In this document: in pieces, positions 10,931-21,985 of the stretch | How positions within the stretch are numbered: position 1 is the first letter of the stretch | How the letters are laid out: every line of letters begins with the position of its first letter | Assembly (NCBI GenBank): GCA_948567375.1 | Contig: OX419758.1 | Span: forward strand, 4,221,001 to 4,285,000 | DNA: 64,000 nucleotides | Reading direction: 5' to 3' | DNA from: Lunularia cruciata | Taxonomy: Eukaryota; Streptophyta; Marchantiopsida; Lunulariales; Lunulariaceae | Notes under the pieces: generated by a model | Databases searched by the model: none | What the model was told of the DNA's origin: nothing | What the model saw: only the letters and a program-made list of their open reading frames with translations | Program-made: the position numbers and the translations under genes

Positions 10931-11387
10931 TAGGGTGAAGTTCCAAGTGTAGAACATGTATCACTTCTACTTCATAAGACTCTAAAAAAAATAAAGAACT
11001 TCATTGGCCCCTAATTTGAATAGGATATTCCCCTTCAATTAGTACATATCTATTTTGTGGGTTAATGGGCTAAATGTCTAACCCTTTACCCCATATTTAA
11101 TCCTTCAAAACACACCCACATGTGGATTTATTATAGCTCAAAAGAGAAATGTGTCTTGATTTGTCAAAATTTCAATCTTCATATAAGGGCACGTCTTCTC
11201 TAGTTTTGCCTATCTTTGGCTTCAAATTTATTATAACCTATAGTCTCAAGATATCAAAGTCTTACATTGAGATATTGAGAGTTTGATAGTGATATATTTG
11301 GAAGACTTTTTCATTGAAAACATGCCATTCAAATCTTTGGCTTGATCACTAGCTTTTAGTCTTGACTAGAAATCAGCATTATTGTGT
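10931..11387. other. No recognisable gene; deleted interior of the old element
   Basis: By order, the RNase H, RT and gag of the antisense element should follow here, but only about 450 bp separate its integrase from an LTR end at 11388. I infer a large internal deletion and see no domain. Confidence 0.35.
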
Positions 11388-11570
11388 TGTATTACAACCT
11401 AGTGTTGATGTACTAATAGTTTGAATGGTAAGAATAGGTTTTTCCCCTGAGGATATGGATTGGTGACGATCAAAAATGAAAATAAAGTGTCACAATGACA
11501 CTAGCTATTTATTCTTGCATGTTTAACCTCTTGGGTAGAAACCACTCTAACAAGAGGGTAGGTGTAGTAG
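11388..11570 (-). repeat. Terminus of a second old LOR-like LTR (antisense)
   Basis: It begins TGTATTACAACCTAGTGTTGATGTA-like and runs to a 'gggtagaaaccac' block, in the same order as 3267-3430. This is probably the 5' LTR of the antisense remnant whose integrase is at 10056-10930. Confidence 0.45.
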
Positions 11571-11831
11571 CCCACTTTGTGTCTCCTAATGGAAAATTTT
11601 TCTTTTATTTTTTGTGTTCTTTGGAACTATGTTACATGTTTCTAGATTAGAATGTTAATAATATATAGGATTTTTGGTTGGTACCTCATGTATCACCATC
11701 ATCTATCCACAAGACTACCAAATTGTGCATAAGAAATGGTCAAATCCATGGCAACCAAAGACCATCCCAAGATCACAATTAATATCATGGGTTGCCATGT
11801 CAGCATCAATCACTTGGTTGTCCATGTTGGT
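11571..11831. other. No gene seen; left flank of LOR solo LTR s1
   Basis: No domain recognised. The last five bases (ttggt) are the target-site copy of the adjacent solo LTR. Confidence 0.3.
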
Positions 11832-12502
11832 TGTGACAACCCTGCAAATATCACTTTTGCGGTAATCGGGTAAGTAAAGTTTGTTCCCGCAGAGATACGA
11901 GTCAGAATTGGTCAAATACGAAGTCAAACAATAACATGTAGTTTTTCTTGGTTGCATCTTTAATCTCTCAGGTAGAAACCACACCCAGAAGAGAGTAACA
12001 AGCACTGACTTGCAATCTTGTCACAAATTCACACTCCTTAATCACAACTCCATCAAATCTTTCCAAACAATCTTGATTATGATGATTCAGGCTCTCCCAA
12101 AAATGGCACTTCATTGCAAAACAACTTTGCCTCAGAATTGTGTTCCACCCCTCCACTGAAGGCACAACTTCCTCGATCTAAATTGCTTCACATCAACCTC
12201 GCACTGCACTCACAAATGCAGAATACTACCAACACTACAATTCCTCTCAAATCTGTCAAGGCATTGCTTCAATTGCACTTCACTCAGGATCAAACACACA
12301 GAATGAAGATCAAGGCTATGGAATCCAACATCCAACAAACACACTGACTTGCACTTTGAATTTCTCCACACACTCACAAACATAGACACAAAGTTAATAC
12401 TCGGAATCAAGCTCAAGCAACGAGCACTGCTTCACAACACTTCGCTTTATCTATTCTCAGAAATTATGAGCACTGAACAACATAAGACTGCAAAGGCCAC
12501 TC

Positions 12503-12509
12503 TTAAATA
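12503..12509 (-). promoter_or_regulatory. Second TATA-like box (LTR promoter) of s1
   Basis: Minus strand TATTTAA after the ORF, 677 bp from the LTR end. The same box lies 669-678 bp from the end in copies at 63220-63226 and 23922-23928, and also at 39211-39217. This is the likely promoter for the genomic RNA; if so, the whole ORF sits in U3. Confidence 0.5.
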
Positions 12510-12622
12510 GTGAACAAATTGACAGTTCTAACAAGTATACCGTTTTACAACAACTTTTCTAACCTGTAGATCCAAAATGACAATGCACCTCTTCATATCT
12601 GCCTCTTCAAATCTCAAATCTG

Positions 12623-15196
12623 TTACAAATCCAATCCGATGTCTACTTCGTCATTGGCTTTCAATACCAAACCCGAAGTAACTTTACTTCCTACTACTCT
12701 ATCTTCGGGTTTTGTATTTTCTTCTTCTTCTACCAGATCCAACAATTCTCTTTCCTGATCTGAAATTCCACTAGTGGGTAATCTATCTAACTCCTTATCT
12801 CCCAACCCACTCTTCTCTAATGTCTCCAATGGTAACTCCGAAGACATTTGTACTCCTATGTTATCTACTTTGGGTTTTGCTCTAACATCCTTCCGAAGCT
12901 TTTCTATCTCTATTTTCACTAATTCTAATCTTATCGCAATATTGTCTTCTACTTCTAAGATCTTCCTGTCCACACGAGTCCAAAGACTTATCAACAACGT
13001 GTTCAAATCTGTATCTTTTGCCTGTCTTTGCCTCGTCTCCTGCACCAACAATTTCAACTCGTGCAACCTCGTTTCTTCAATCCGAACGCTAGCCTCTGTA
13101 CTCAACATTGCGTTCATCCTTAGGACAATCTCCTTCAATGGCTCCAATCTCATCTTCCTCTCTCGCTCTCGATCTGCAAGCCAATCCTCCCTGTACATCG
13201 CCAACTCCGCTTTGAACTCGGCTTTCACCGTCTCCTTCTCCTTCTCCTTCTGTACAACCTTCTCCTCCTGATTACAAAGTAATTCTCGTAATCGGTCTTC
13301 TTCTTGGTATCGTGCCGCCAACTCTCGTTGCCAGAGTTGCTTCTTCTCCTCAACACTCTCCATCACCCTATGGAGCTCTTGATCCTTTGCTGCTACTCTT
13401 GCCATAGCATGAATTACTTCTACTCTTGAATCAACAAATTGATGCTTCAAGATTTCATACTCCGCTACTTGTCTCTCCCTTGCTGTGTCACTCTTCTTCA
13501 CAAGATCCTCTTGATAACTTACTTCCCTCTTCAAGTCTTCAATTACCTGACCTCTCACCATTGCCTCCACTCATAGCACTTCCCTTTCCTCCTCACCTCG
13601 AGTTATACTCTTCTTCAACTCCGAGTTTTCTTCTTCTAATCTCGCCAACACCTGCAATACAGTCTTTACCTCCGGACATGTTGACTGCATTTCCTTCTTC
13701 TTGTACTCCATCTTTATCAGTAGAGGACATACCACATCCCACAAGTACTCCACTCCATCGCTCGGGGTTACCTCTTCTTGTGTGGCTACTTCTCTTCGTA
13801 CTTCCTGTTCATCCGATACTCGCCTTCTTCTCTGCAGTCTTCGTATTGGAATCGACGCCTGACTTCCCGAGCTTTCACTTACCTCTTCCTTTGCCTTACT
13901 CAGCCCTGCTTTGCACTTTGCTTTACATCTTGAGCAAACTCCTTGCTGTACAGCGATCTTCTTCTCTTTGGGCACAGTTACTTTGTCTTCCAATTGTGTG
14001 TTGTCTTTGTCATCCATCTCGGCTTGCACTTCTTCTTTGTATTCTTCAGCCACTGGCGCCGATGTCATTTCTCCACCTTCATCACTATCGCTACTTGTAT
14101 CTCCACTCTGCAGCATTAGCTTAGGCTCCTCCTAGTGTTCCGAGTCTTCAGTTTTGAGCTTGGCATCTCCTTCTGAGTCTTTGTCCTCCGAGTCAATTAC
14201 CACCATACCTCGCCTCGGGTTGCCTCTTTGCGTCTTCCAAGGTTTCTTTATGTCCTCGGCGTCACCTTGCCGACCCCTCTTCTTTGTGGTTGGGGTACTC
14301 ACTGCGACCTCCACATTCTTCCCCATCTTCGCATAGTAGTCGTCAGTGCTCCTGATCTGCAGGATGTATTGCTACTCCTCAACGTCGACCTCCTTTCGCA
14401 CATCAGGATGGAAGTGCAACACAATCCGAGTCCGCTCTGCCAAGTTCAGCAAGTTGAGCCCAAGATAGAAGTGTGCTGCAAATGGCACAATGTAGTGTGG
14501 AGGCGACTTATCCCGCAAATTCCACACCATCTGCCTCGTTCTCCTGTGAAAACACCGCGCCCAATTGATTGGTTCTCCTGCGAAAAGCTTGTGAAAGAAC
14601 ACCGCTTGGTGTTTCATCACATAAGTGGTTTGCTTCGGATTTAGGATAGCCATTAGTGCACTCATGATCCCTCTCTTCACAGGGTCTTTGTAGCTCTCAA
14701 CCTTATACCCGTTCTTTGTCCTCTTTGACGAGAAGGCATCTCTCACCTCTTGGGTCTCTTGAGCTATCTCTCCCTTCCCCAAGAACGTGGCTCCCTGCTC
14801 CAAGCCTGCTTCCTTCCCGAGTACAAGTCTCCAATATGACTCTGTCCAGCGAGCCAGATTTCCTCTCTTCCCTTCTTCCTTGGGTCCATCGATACACTTG
14901 CTCTCGATGATTTCTATCATGAATCCTGGAAAGCTTACATTCCATGCCAGAAATGTGATCCAAAGTCGGCTCAAGACTTTGATCCTTGCTATTACATCTA
15001 GCCTCCAAATCGCATGATTTCTCACTGTGAATTCAGAGTTCTTCTTTCCTCCTCCCATCTCTCTTGCCTTCTTACTCTCTCTCGATTTCACTCTTGCGAC
15101 TTCTCCCTTGCGCACTAACACGATTCCAACTCTATTTCCCTTCCCACAATCACCTGCAAGATGACTTCTCAACGGCGAAGGAAAATTACTTGACAT
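12623..15196 (-). pseudogene. LOR LTR-encoded ORF, best copy (857 codons)
   Basis: One frame runs from ATG 15196 to the stop at 12623, with only three internal stops (codons about 275, 355 and 542) and no frameshift. Residues about 60-275 form a domain conserved in every LOR copy: 'VRNHAIWRLDVIARIKVLSR', 'FLAWNVSFPGFM', 'ARWTESYWRLVLGKEA', 'YVMKHQAVFFHKLFAGEP', 'INWARCFHRRTRQMVW' and 'VPFAAHFYLGLNLL'. Then come an acidic Ser/Glu/Asp region, a Cys/Lys patch 'CSRCKAKCKAG', an Arg-rich 'RRLQRRRRV', and about 250 residues of heptad-like coiled coil ending in an acidic tail. Function is unknown. The 'HQAVFFHKLFAGEPINWA' part recalls the plant 'putative transposon protein' domain (PF20167), but that is a memory-based guess. 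The first stop is TAG where another copy has a Gln codon. Confidence 0.8.
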
Positions 15197-15216
15197 TTTG
15201 TCGTTGCAAGTTTGAT

Positions 15217-15223
15217 CTTTATA
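15217..15223 (-). promoter_or_regulatory. TATA box upstream of the LTR ORF (s1)
   Basis: Minus strand CTCTATAAAG ends about 20 bp before the ATG at 15196. A TATAAA-like element in the equivalent place is seen in the LOR copies at 16238, 28730, 26571 and 61936. The spacing puts a transcription start almost at the ATG. Confidence 0.55.
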
Positions 15224-15609
15224 GAGTTGTGCTTCTTTGTCTTTCGTCACTTCAAGTTTCTACCGAGAAATCACACCTCCGGCATGCACCTGTCACTATC
15301 AATCAACCTTCACGTGTATGGGCCGCCGGTTTTTGAACGGTCCCTTCTTGAATTTCTCGCCCCGACAAAAGGTTGTTAGACTGTCTTCGCCTTGGGTTGA
15401 GCTCCCCTTGATACAAAGACAATTTACTTCGGGTTGTATGTTGACAGGGCATTTCCGAGTACTTCACTTTATGACCCAAAGTCACTTTACTTTAGGTCCA
15501 TCCCGAAGACTCTTTTCTTTGCCTTCTTTGGCCATACAGGCACAATGCGACTTCTCTATACACTTCTTCTCCTTTATTTTGGAAAAAAACAAAAAATGTA
15601 GGCACCACA

Positions 15610-15843
15610 TTGGCACTCACACAAACAAGAAATTGCCATGTGGGACAAAGAGTTGATAACCATAACTTTTAGTCCTTGTGATGCTTCACACATATTAGAA
15701 CAATCACATTTTCCCACTAATGCCGCTAAAATTTGGAACCAAGTCATTGATATGTATAGATACTCCACCTCAAGATGGAGTAAGATATAATTAAAATGAG
15801 GTCATGTTGCCTCCAAGAATTCATTGTTGTAGGAATTGCAAAA
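15610..15843. other. Spacer between solo LTR s1 and the LOR element
   Basis: 234 bp. In one plus frame 'AAKIWNQVIDMYRYSTSRW' has the flavour of a copia gag, but it is too short and broken to call. The last five bases before 15844 (caaaa) should be the target-site copy of the LOR element. Confidence 0.3.
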
Positions 15844-16237
15844 TGTGGTACCCAAATTTTTTTATTTTTTTTTATAGTTTCTATGCAATTTTGAAAAAGA
15901 AGTGTACAAACAAAGTCAAATTGAACTCAAATGGCATTGGAAGGAGAAGAATTGTGTCTTCGGGTTGAAACCTAAAGTGACATGACCAAGTTAGAAGCAA
16001 AGTACTTGGATTAGAACCGGCCAAGAGAATTGAAGTAAGGGAACTTTGTCTTGGGGTGATCAACCCGATGCAAAGATGGCGTAACAACTTCCCTTTGGAG
16101 GGGCAAATCAAGAAAGTACACGCAAAGAAATGGCAAAGAAGGCACAAACCACTTACCTGGATAGGCCAAGAGGAAGTCATGCAGAAAGGGTGTGTTTCAC
16201 TGACAAGCAATGGAGGAATGGCTGATGAATGAGGAAC

Positions 16238-16244
16238 TATAAAA
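16238..16244 (+). promoter_or_regulatory. TATA box upstream of LTR ORF, LOR 5' LTR
   Basis: 'gaactataaaatca' lies 33 bp before ATG 16271. The same words occur at 28730-28736 before ATG 28763 in the 3' LTR. Confidence 0.55.
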
Positions 16245-16270
16245 TCAAGACTTTGTTGAGGGATTTTGAA

Positions 16271-17036
16271 ATGTCTTGCAAGTATCCTAAGCCACTCAGT
16301 AGTCAACCTAAAGGACTGTCTGTAGAAAAGCTGGTCGAGTGTTTGATGTTTAACAAGTCTGAAGAAGTTAGGATATCGAGACCAAGAGCCGGTAGTCACA
16401 CAATGCCAAAGAAGGGTGAGAAGAAGAGTCCGTTGCTTGCAATGCAAAATCCAGTGATTCAAAGATTAAATATGATAGCTCAAATTGAAGTCCTAAATAG
16501 ATTTTGGATCACTTTTGTAGCATGGAACTGGAATTTGAGTTTTCCAAGGTTCATGGCAGAAGTAGCATCAAGTGATTGTGAGGAGGTACCTGAGAATGAA
16601 GGGAAGAGAGGCAATCTGGCTTGATGGACAAAGTCAAATTAGAGGTTGGTGCTGGGTAGAGAAGCCGGTGAAAAAACTAGGGCAACATTTCTTGGGAAAG
16701 GAGAGTCTATGGAGGAGATAGATAAGATTCAAAAAAATTTTATGGCGCCACACACAAAGAACAAATACAAGGTGGATACCTATCGAGACCCAGTCAAGCA
16801 AAGCATCATTGGGGCAATGATGGCTTTCTTCAAGCCCAATCGCATGACTTATGTAATGAAGCATCAAGTGGTCTTCTTCCACTAGATGTTTGTAGGCATG
16901 CCAATTAATCGGGCAAAGTGCTTCCATCAAAGAATGCGGTAGATGGTGTGGTGGAGAAAGCGAGATACGCCTCACTATTTGGTGCCATTTGCTGCCCATT
17001 TTTACTTTGGATTGAATTTGATGAAGGAGTCTGAGC
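16271..17036 (+). pseudogene. LOR LTR ORF, N-terminal half, 5' LTR copy
   Basis: From ATG 16271 the frame gives the second subtype of the protein start ('MSCKYPKPLSSQPKG') and then the conserved domain: 'WITFVAWNWNLSFPRFM', 'LVLGREAG', 'YVMKHQVVFFH', 'FVGMPINRAKCFHQRMR' and 'LVPFAAHFYFGLNL'. Stops occur at about 16622, 16640, 16882 and 16939, some at codons that are Trp or Gln in other copies. The frame ends where an antisense Y LTR fragment begins. Confidence 0.75.
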
Positions 17037-17275
17037 TATGAGCCTGCCCGTCTCTCACTCAAGATGAACTTGTGATGGCTATTATGGTAGCACATCATCA
17101 TCCCTTGTTTATAAACTTGTGAAATAATTATGCATTAAAGTTACTAATTACCATAGTAACTCAAGTTACTAGACTAAAAGTCAAAAAGTAAAAAGGAATA
17201 TCCATTCACATGGGCATATTCCCCTAAGCATGTGGTTTTATCTTGACCCAACCACTAAGTCAAGGATTCCTTCAC
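17037..17275 (-). repeat. Fragment of a Y-family LTR, antisense
   Basis: On the minus strand this matches the Y LTR (30506-31197), from its 'ccatgtgaaggaatcc' block through to the terminal 'gagagac...ggctca', with a small internal deletion. Only a third of the LTR remains. Together with the loss of the LOR coiled coil this indicates a deletion after insertion. Confidence 0.8.
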
Positions 17276-17773
17276 ATGGGCTATCCTTGGACTATCATTT
17301 TGTGTGTTTGATCTTGAGTGAAGTGCAATTGGAGCAATGCCTTGACAGATTTGAGATGAATTGTAGTGTTGGTAGTATTTTGCATTTATGAGTTCAGTGT
17401 TGAGTTGATGTGAAGCAATTTCAATCAAGGAAGTTGTGCCTTTAGTGGAGGGGTGGAACACAATTCTAAGCCAAAGTGGTCATATAGCAAAGTAGCCATT
17501 TTTGGGATGGACTGAATCATCACAATTAAGATCATTTTGGACATATTGAAGTATTGTGATTAATGAGTGACAAGTTGTGGTGATGAGATTGTGATCAGTG
17601 CTTATTACTCTCTTCTGGGTGTGGTTTCTACCCAAGAGGTGAAAGAAGAATTCAAGACAAACTATGCTTGTTACTGTTTGACTTTGTGTTTGACCAATTC
17701 TAACTTGTATCTCTGTGGGAACAAACTTTACTTATCTGATTACCACAAAAATGATATTTGCCAGGTTGTCACA

Positions 17774-17800
17774 TGATTTTCGGCACTACTGTCGGGGATA
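17774..17800 (+). promoter_or_regulatory. LOR primer-binding site
   Basis: Eight bases after the LTR end comes 'cggcactactgtcgggga' (17781-17798), in the place where minus-strand DNA synthesis is primed by a tRNA. It resembles the 'gccgttgccgggga' type of site used by Athila-like elements (recollection, not checked). Its position is the key proof that the 3.7-kb unit is an LTR. Confidence 0.6.
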
Positions 17801-17859
17801 CAAATCTCAGAAGTGGAAGAATACAAAGCAAAATTTCACACTAGGTTTTGAACCAATAT

Positions 17860-19740
17860 GAATGTCTGCATTAAGAGAACAATGGGAAGAGAGAGTTCAA
17901 AGATCAACTTTGCGCCATGAAGAAGAAGAACACTTGAAGATCCAATCTACTTTTGACAAAACCAAATAGGAGGCATTGGACTTTCAACTTCTTCATGAAG
18001 TTCAAGAAGCCTTGCAAGAACTTGAACAAAAGAAACATGAAGGCGGGTGGCAAAGATACTTCTCATCTATAGCTTCCAAGAAGAAGAAACACTCCGGCGG
18101 GCAAACATACTCATTGTAACCAAGTACACTGACTTCCCCTAAAGTTGTAAAGGAGGTCAAGTTATAAAGAAATTCATTCATGAAAAGACATCATGAATTT
18201 TAAGAGAAGAAGAGTGCCAACATCTTCTACAAACAATCCCTCCATTGGCTCAAGGGAATTTTTGAGACCACTCTGAAAGTGTTGAACCTCTTACTTTGTT
18301 TCCAATCAAAATTGACACCATCAGAGAAGAAGAATCTATTGATGAAGACTCCACTTTGAACTTGACTAATTGGAACCCTGGGCTGTCAATACAGTGTCAA
18401 TACGAGCTAGTGCCTTGGGTCCATCAAGTTCAACCTTACCACAGCCAATTCCTTAGAGCCCAAGAATGACTTTGTTACTTGTTACCCAACACGCTACCAA
18501 AAGTACAAGGAGACAGAATAGGACAAAGACCCTGATGAATTCATCAAAGAATTCAAAGTCATTTCCTTTGCCAACAAGGAACATGACTCTATGGATTGCT
18601 TGCAGATTTTCTTGAGTCTACTTTGAAAGAAAGCTTGGAGTTGGTATACTCATGTAACCCAAAAGGGGTTCATGCCAACAGACTAGGCAGACTTGAGAAA
18701 CAATTTCATGGAATGATTTTGGGAAGTTGATTACGACACAAGTGTCTTCACAACACTCAATGATTTGGACAAAGGAAAGAAGGAGAAGTTGAGAGACTAC
18801 TCTGAGTGGTTCATGGCCCCTTTGAACCGTGTCTTGAAGCAATCTGGTGTGGTGGGTTACTCCGATGCCCAAGCCATTACTTGGTTCATCTGAGGATTGT
18901 CACCAAAGATTTGCATCTTTGCCAGGGAGACGAATGTAACTTCCCTAGACAAAGTCCTCAAACATGTTGCCCGATACGAGGTGACTCACTCTCATTCTTC
19001 CAATAACCAATGGAATCAAGAGAAGAAAGGCAAGAAGCCTAGATGAAGAGCTTCTTGCAATACATCCCCTTCTTTGGAGGAATCCTCCACATCTTCAAGT
19101 TCTTCTTTGGAATCCAAAGAAGAGTCAAAGCCAAGAAGAATATGAAGACACAAAGGAAACAAACCATTGACACCGCTAGCAAAGAGTGTACATAAGGTAG
19201 ACAATAAGCTGGATATTCTTATAAAAGAGTTTGCGGATTTTAAGATCCAGATGATTGGGCCAAGGACCAAAGAAAGCCTCCTTCATTTGGCAGATCAAAC
19301 ATATGGTGCATTGCATTTGGCAAGTGAGGCCATGCAAATATAGAATGCAATACTTGTAATGCATTTTTGGTGCAGTAGATTGATTGGGTTCCAAGATGGA
19401 ACAAGAAGAGGAAGAAGAGGCAGTGTACCAAACTCAAGAAGTACAACCTCAGGTGAGCACATTGTTCCAAGGTCTGAGGTATGGCCCAAGGGAGTATAAA
19501 CCCAATGCTCCTCCACAAAGACCATTGATGGGCAACCAAAATTGACCCTAAAATGTTGCACCAAGGGCATGTTACAATTGTGGCTTGATGGGATATTGGT
19601 CTCCAAATTGTCTGTTGCCAAGATAGCAAATTGGGTATGTCCTCTTATGTAGGATCAGGTCATATGGGCAACCAGTGCCCTCATCCACCCAACCCAAAGT
19701 CGCTTATAAAATATGTACAGACCCCAGCTGAACATGTTGT
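17860..19740 (+). pseudogene. LOR gag
   Basis: Broken plus-strand frames with the order of a plant Ty3 gag. Near 18530-18620 is 'DPDEFIKEFKVISFANKEHD', near 18740-18960 'LDKGKKEKLRDYSEWFMAPL' and 'LSPKICIF', the usual end of the capsid. A zinc knuckle 'CYNCGLMGYWSPNC' lies at 19570-19611 and a second, 'GSGHMGNQCPHPP', near 19650 in another frame. The expected role is capsid formation and RNA packaging. Stops are many and no protein is likely from this copy. Confidence 0.7.
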
Positions 19741-21290
19741 GCTTTAGGAAAAAGGGGATACTAATGTAAATTGCATAATCCTTGAGGAAGAGAGACCTCA
19801 AGAAGGAGTCCGGCTCTGGAAGGAGAGTGGCCGGACCTCAAAGTTTTGAAAGTTGAGACATGTGAGTGCAAGAAGAAGCGTGACCCCGATGAACTAAATA
19901 CTACTTCCTTGTCTTCACAAAAGGCAAAGAGGTTGCACCCAAAAGCAATTCCCTCTGCAAAGGAGGGGAAGATTCTTGTGAAAGCCAAAGCTAAAGCTTT
20001 GCAGAAAGATATCCAAGAAGCAATGCAATGGACTTGGGAGATGAATTTGGAGGAGGGGATGAAGACAAAGCCTCTAGTTTTTTTGGTGGACATTAGATAC
20101 CAAATTAAAGGACCTGATACAAGCAGAGGTGGGTTAGCCCAAAGAACCTTGGGTCAAGGCCACCAATACTCCGGTCATGATCTTGAAGCTACCTAAAGTC
20201 CAACTCAAACAAGGTGAATCTTCTAATACAAAGGTAAAAGTGAAGAAAGTAAAGTTAGGAGGAGTACCGCAATATGATATTGTAGCAAATTTGGCATCCA
20301 TGAGTCCAAATGTCACATTCAAGCAATTACGGAAGACAATAAGCTGTACAAGAAATAGCTACATTTGACCCTCAAGAAAGTAAGGGCGATGTCCAAAAAT
20401 GACCTGCTTGCCATTTATCATATTGAGCAGGAGGATCTAGGATCTCCCAAAGTTGATGCATAGATTGCAAGGTGCATGATAACATTGATACCCATTGATT
20501 TGGGTTTTGGTGTTAACATCATGACCAAAGACACTGCAAATCGGTTGGGGTACCATACATTCAAGCCAACACCTCAAATTTTGAAGTTTGTAGATCAAAC
20601 CAAGAGACGGCCTTTGGGCATGTTGCCAAATATAACAACAATCATTGGAGGGATGCACTTCAAATTAATTACATTGTGTTGAGGCCAGTGACCAAAAACA
20701 AGCTACCATTGTTGATCAAAAGACCTTGGTTGTATAATGCCCAATTGTTGTGGATTGGGACTAGCAAAAGTTGTGGTTTAAGGACATCTCGTCATGTGAC
20801 CAGAAGCTGGTGATAGTGAGTTGGATGAAGGTTCTCCATCTCGGGGAGACAACTTTGTCAGAAGATGAAGAGGAACCCAAAGACTCATCATTCTTGTCTT
20901 TAGAGGATTTTGAAGATGAGGTCCAGGTCAATTACTTGGAATGCTACGAGGTGGATGTAGAAGACAAAGATCTATATGACAGTGCCTTGGGTGAAAACGA
21001 CTTGGAGGAAGGAGGTTTGACTGCAGTTCAACTCAGGTAAAGCTTAGTCAATCACGTTGAAGGAGTCATTAACCCTGATGATTGTCAAGATGTCATTTGA
21101 TTGAAGGCAAAAATTTACTGATTTCAAAGATAGTCACTTCGAAGGAGTTGGCAGGATATGCTGCCCTATTCATAGAGTACTAGGATCTATTTGCCTGGTC
21201 TATTGATCAAATGTTGGGTATTCCACAAGAATTTGGAGAACACCAAATTGATCTGGTGGAAGGTGTAGTTCCAATTTGGCAAAGATAGTA
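19741..21290 (+). pseudogene. LOR linker and protease, start of RT
   Basis: A charged linker (about 19760-20370) is followed by a retropepsin-like stretch at 20476-20682. There 'LIPIDLGFGVNIMTKDTANR' has a DLGFG at the place of the usual D-S/T-G active-site loop. From about 21100 to 21290 is the N-terminal lead into RT ('LAGYAALFIEY'), which stops where a Y solo LTR is inserted. An acidic segment near 20840-21030 separates protease from RT. The changed active-site triad suggests the copy is dead. Confidence 0.6.
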
Positions 21291-21291
21291 C

Positions 21292-21981
21292 TGTAACACC
21301 CATTTGCACATGTGTGTGATATTGTGATATTTAGCTTAGTATTACAAATACTTGAGAGATATTATTTATATAAATAAAGGATGGTTCGACATTAGTCATG
21401 ACTAGCTAAATTTAGTCATATCTAAGATAGTGGGGACCTTACTTTAGAGGAATTGGAAAAGATGAGCATCAGTATTTTGGATGCTAGTGTGTGGACTTGG
21501 TATTATTCTTAGGTGTTTGGCTTTGAGGACAAAGTTGAGAACTCTTGGGCCCGCAAGACTTTTTATTTTGGATTCTTCTTTAGTCCAAGGATAGCCCATG
21601 TGAAGGAATCCTTGACTTAGTGGTTGGGTCAAGATAAGATCACATGCTTAGTGGAATATACCCATGTGGATAGATAGTCTTTTATACTTTTTGACTTTAC
21701 TTGACTTTTAGCCTAGTAACTTGAGTTACTATGGTAAATAGTAACTATAGTATGTAACTATTTCAAAAGTATATAAACAAGGGGTGAGGAGGTACTCATC
21801 ATCCTTTCATTTACAATTATCTCTCTCTCATTGAGTTCTCTAGTGAGCAATGTCTTGAGTAATGGAGTATTAGCCTTGGAGGAGTATGATGGAGTTGGGG
21901 TTCTTTGACTTCTTAGTCCATGATACGCTACCTTAATAGTCATCAGAGGTTCATCCTGAGTGAGAGATAGGCTGGCTCACA
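21292..21981 (+). mobile_element. Solo LTR of the Y family inside LOR RT
   Basis: 690 bp, begins TGTAACACCC and ends GGCTCACA, matching the Y LTRs at 30506-31197 and 37500-38191 but more diverged. Flanks agtac (21287-21291) and (a)atac suggest a 4-5 bp target duplication with one change. It splits the LOR RT between 'VPIWQR' and 'PKYSLMKDE'. Confidence 0.85.
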
Positions 21982-21985
21982 ATAC

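Larger units (their letters stand above)
11832..15609 (-). mobile_element. LOR solo LTR s1, 3.78 kb, with internal ORF
   Basis: Read on the minus strand it starts TGTGGTGCCTAC (at 15609) and ends GGGTTGTCACA (at 11832). Flanks are ttggt (11827-11831) and ttggc (15610-15614), a 4/5 five-base target duplication. The same unit borders a primer-binding site at 17774 and follows a polypurine tract at 28319-28334, so it is an LTR, not a DNA transposon. There are no internal gag-pol domains and only one LTR between the duplications, the mark of a solo LTR. Between the termini lie, in transcription order, a short leader with a palindromic motif, a TATA box, the long ORF, a second TATA-like box (TATTTAA, antisense 12503-12509) and about 670 bp of putative R-U5. 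Confidence 0.88.
15844..17773 (+). repeat. LOR 5' LTR, internally deleted
   Basis: It starts TGTGGTACCC and ends CAGGTTGTCACA directly before the PBS. It keeps the first 1.2 kb (leader, TATA box, N-terminal part of the ORF) and the last 500 bp. The middle is replaced by an antisense fragment of a Y LTR (17037-17275), so the coiled-coil half of the ORF is gone. Confidence 0.8.

Noticed and set aside
13426-14124. Plus-strand Ser/Leu/Pro-rich ORFs opposite the LTR ORF (also 12774-13271 and 24062-24412)
   Set aside because: They are the reverse of Glu/Lys-rich coiled-coil codons, which leave the other strand open. No start context or domain, and other LOR copies do not keep them.
11832-15609. 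Reading the LOR unit as a DNA transposon with TGTG..CACA inverted ends
   Set aside because: The termini are only weakly inverted (TGTGGTACCC against TGTGACAACCC). The same left end follows a polypurine tract at 28335 and the same right end precedes a PBS at 17774, which only an LTR explains.
15620-15800. Possible copia gag fragment
   Set aside because: A few residues (AAKIWNQVIDMY) look right, but the stretch is too short and has no second motif to support it.
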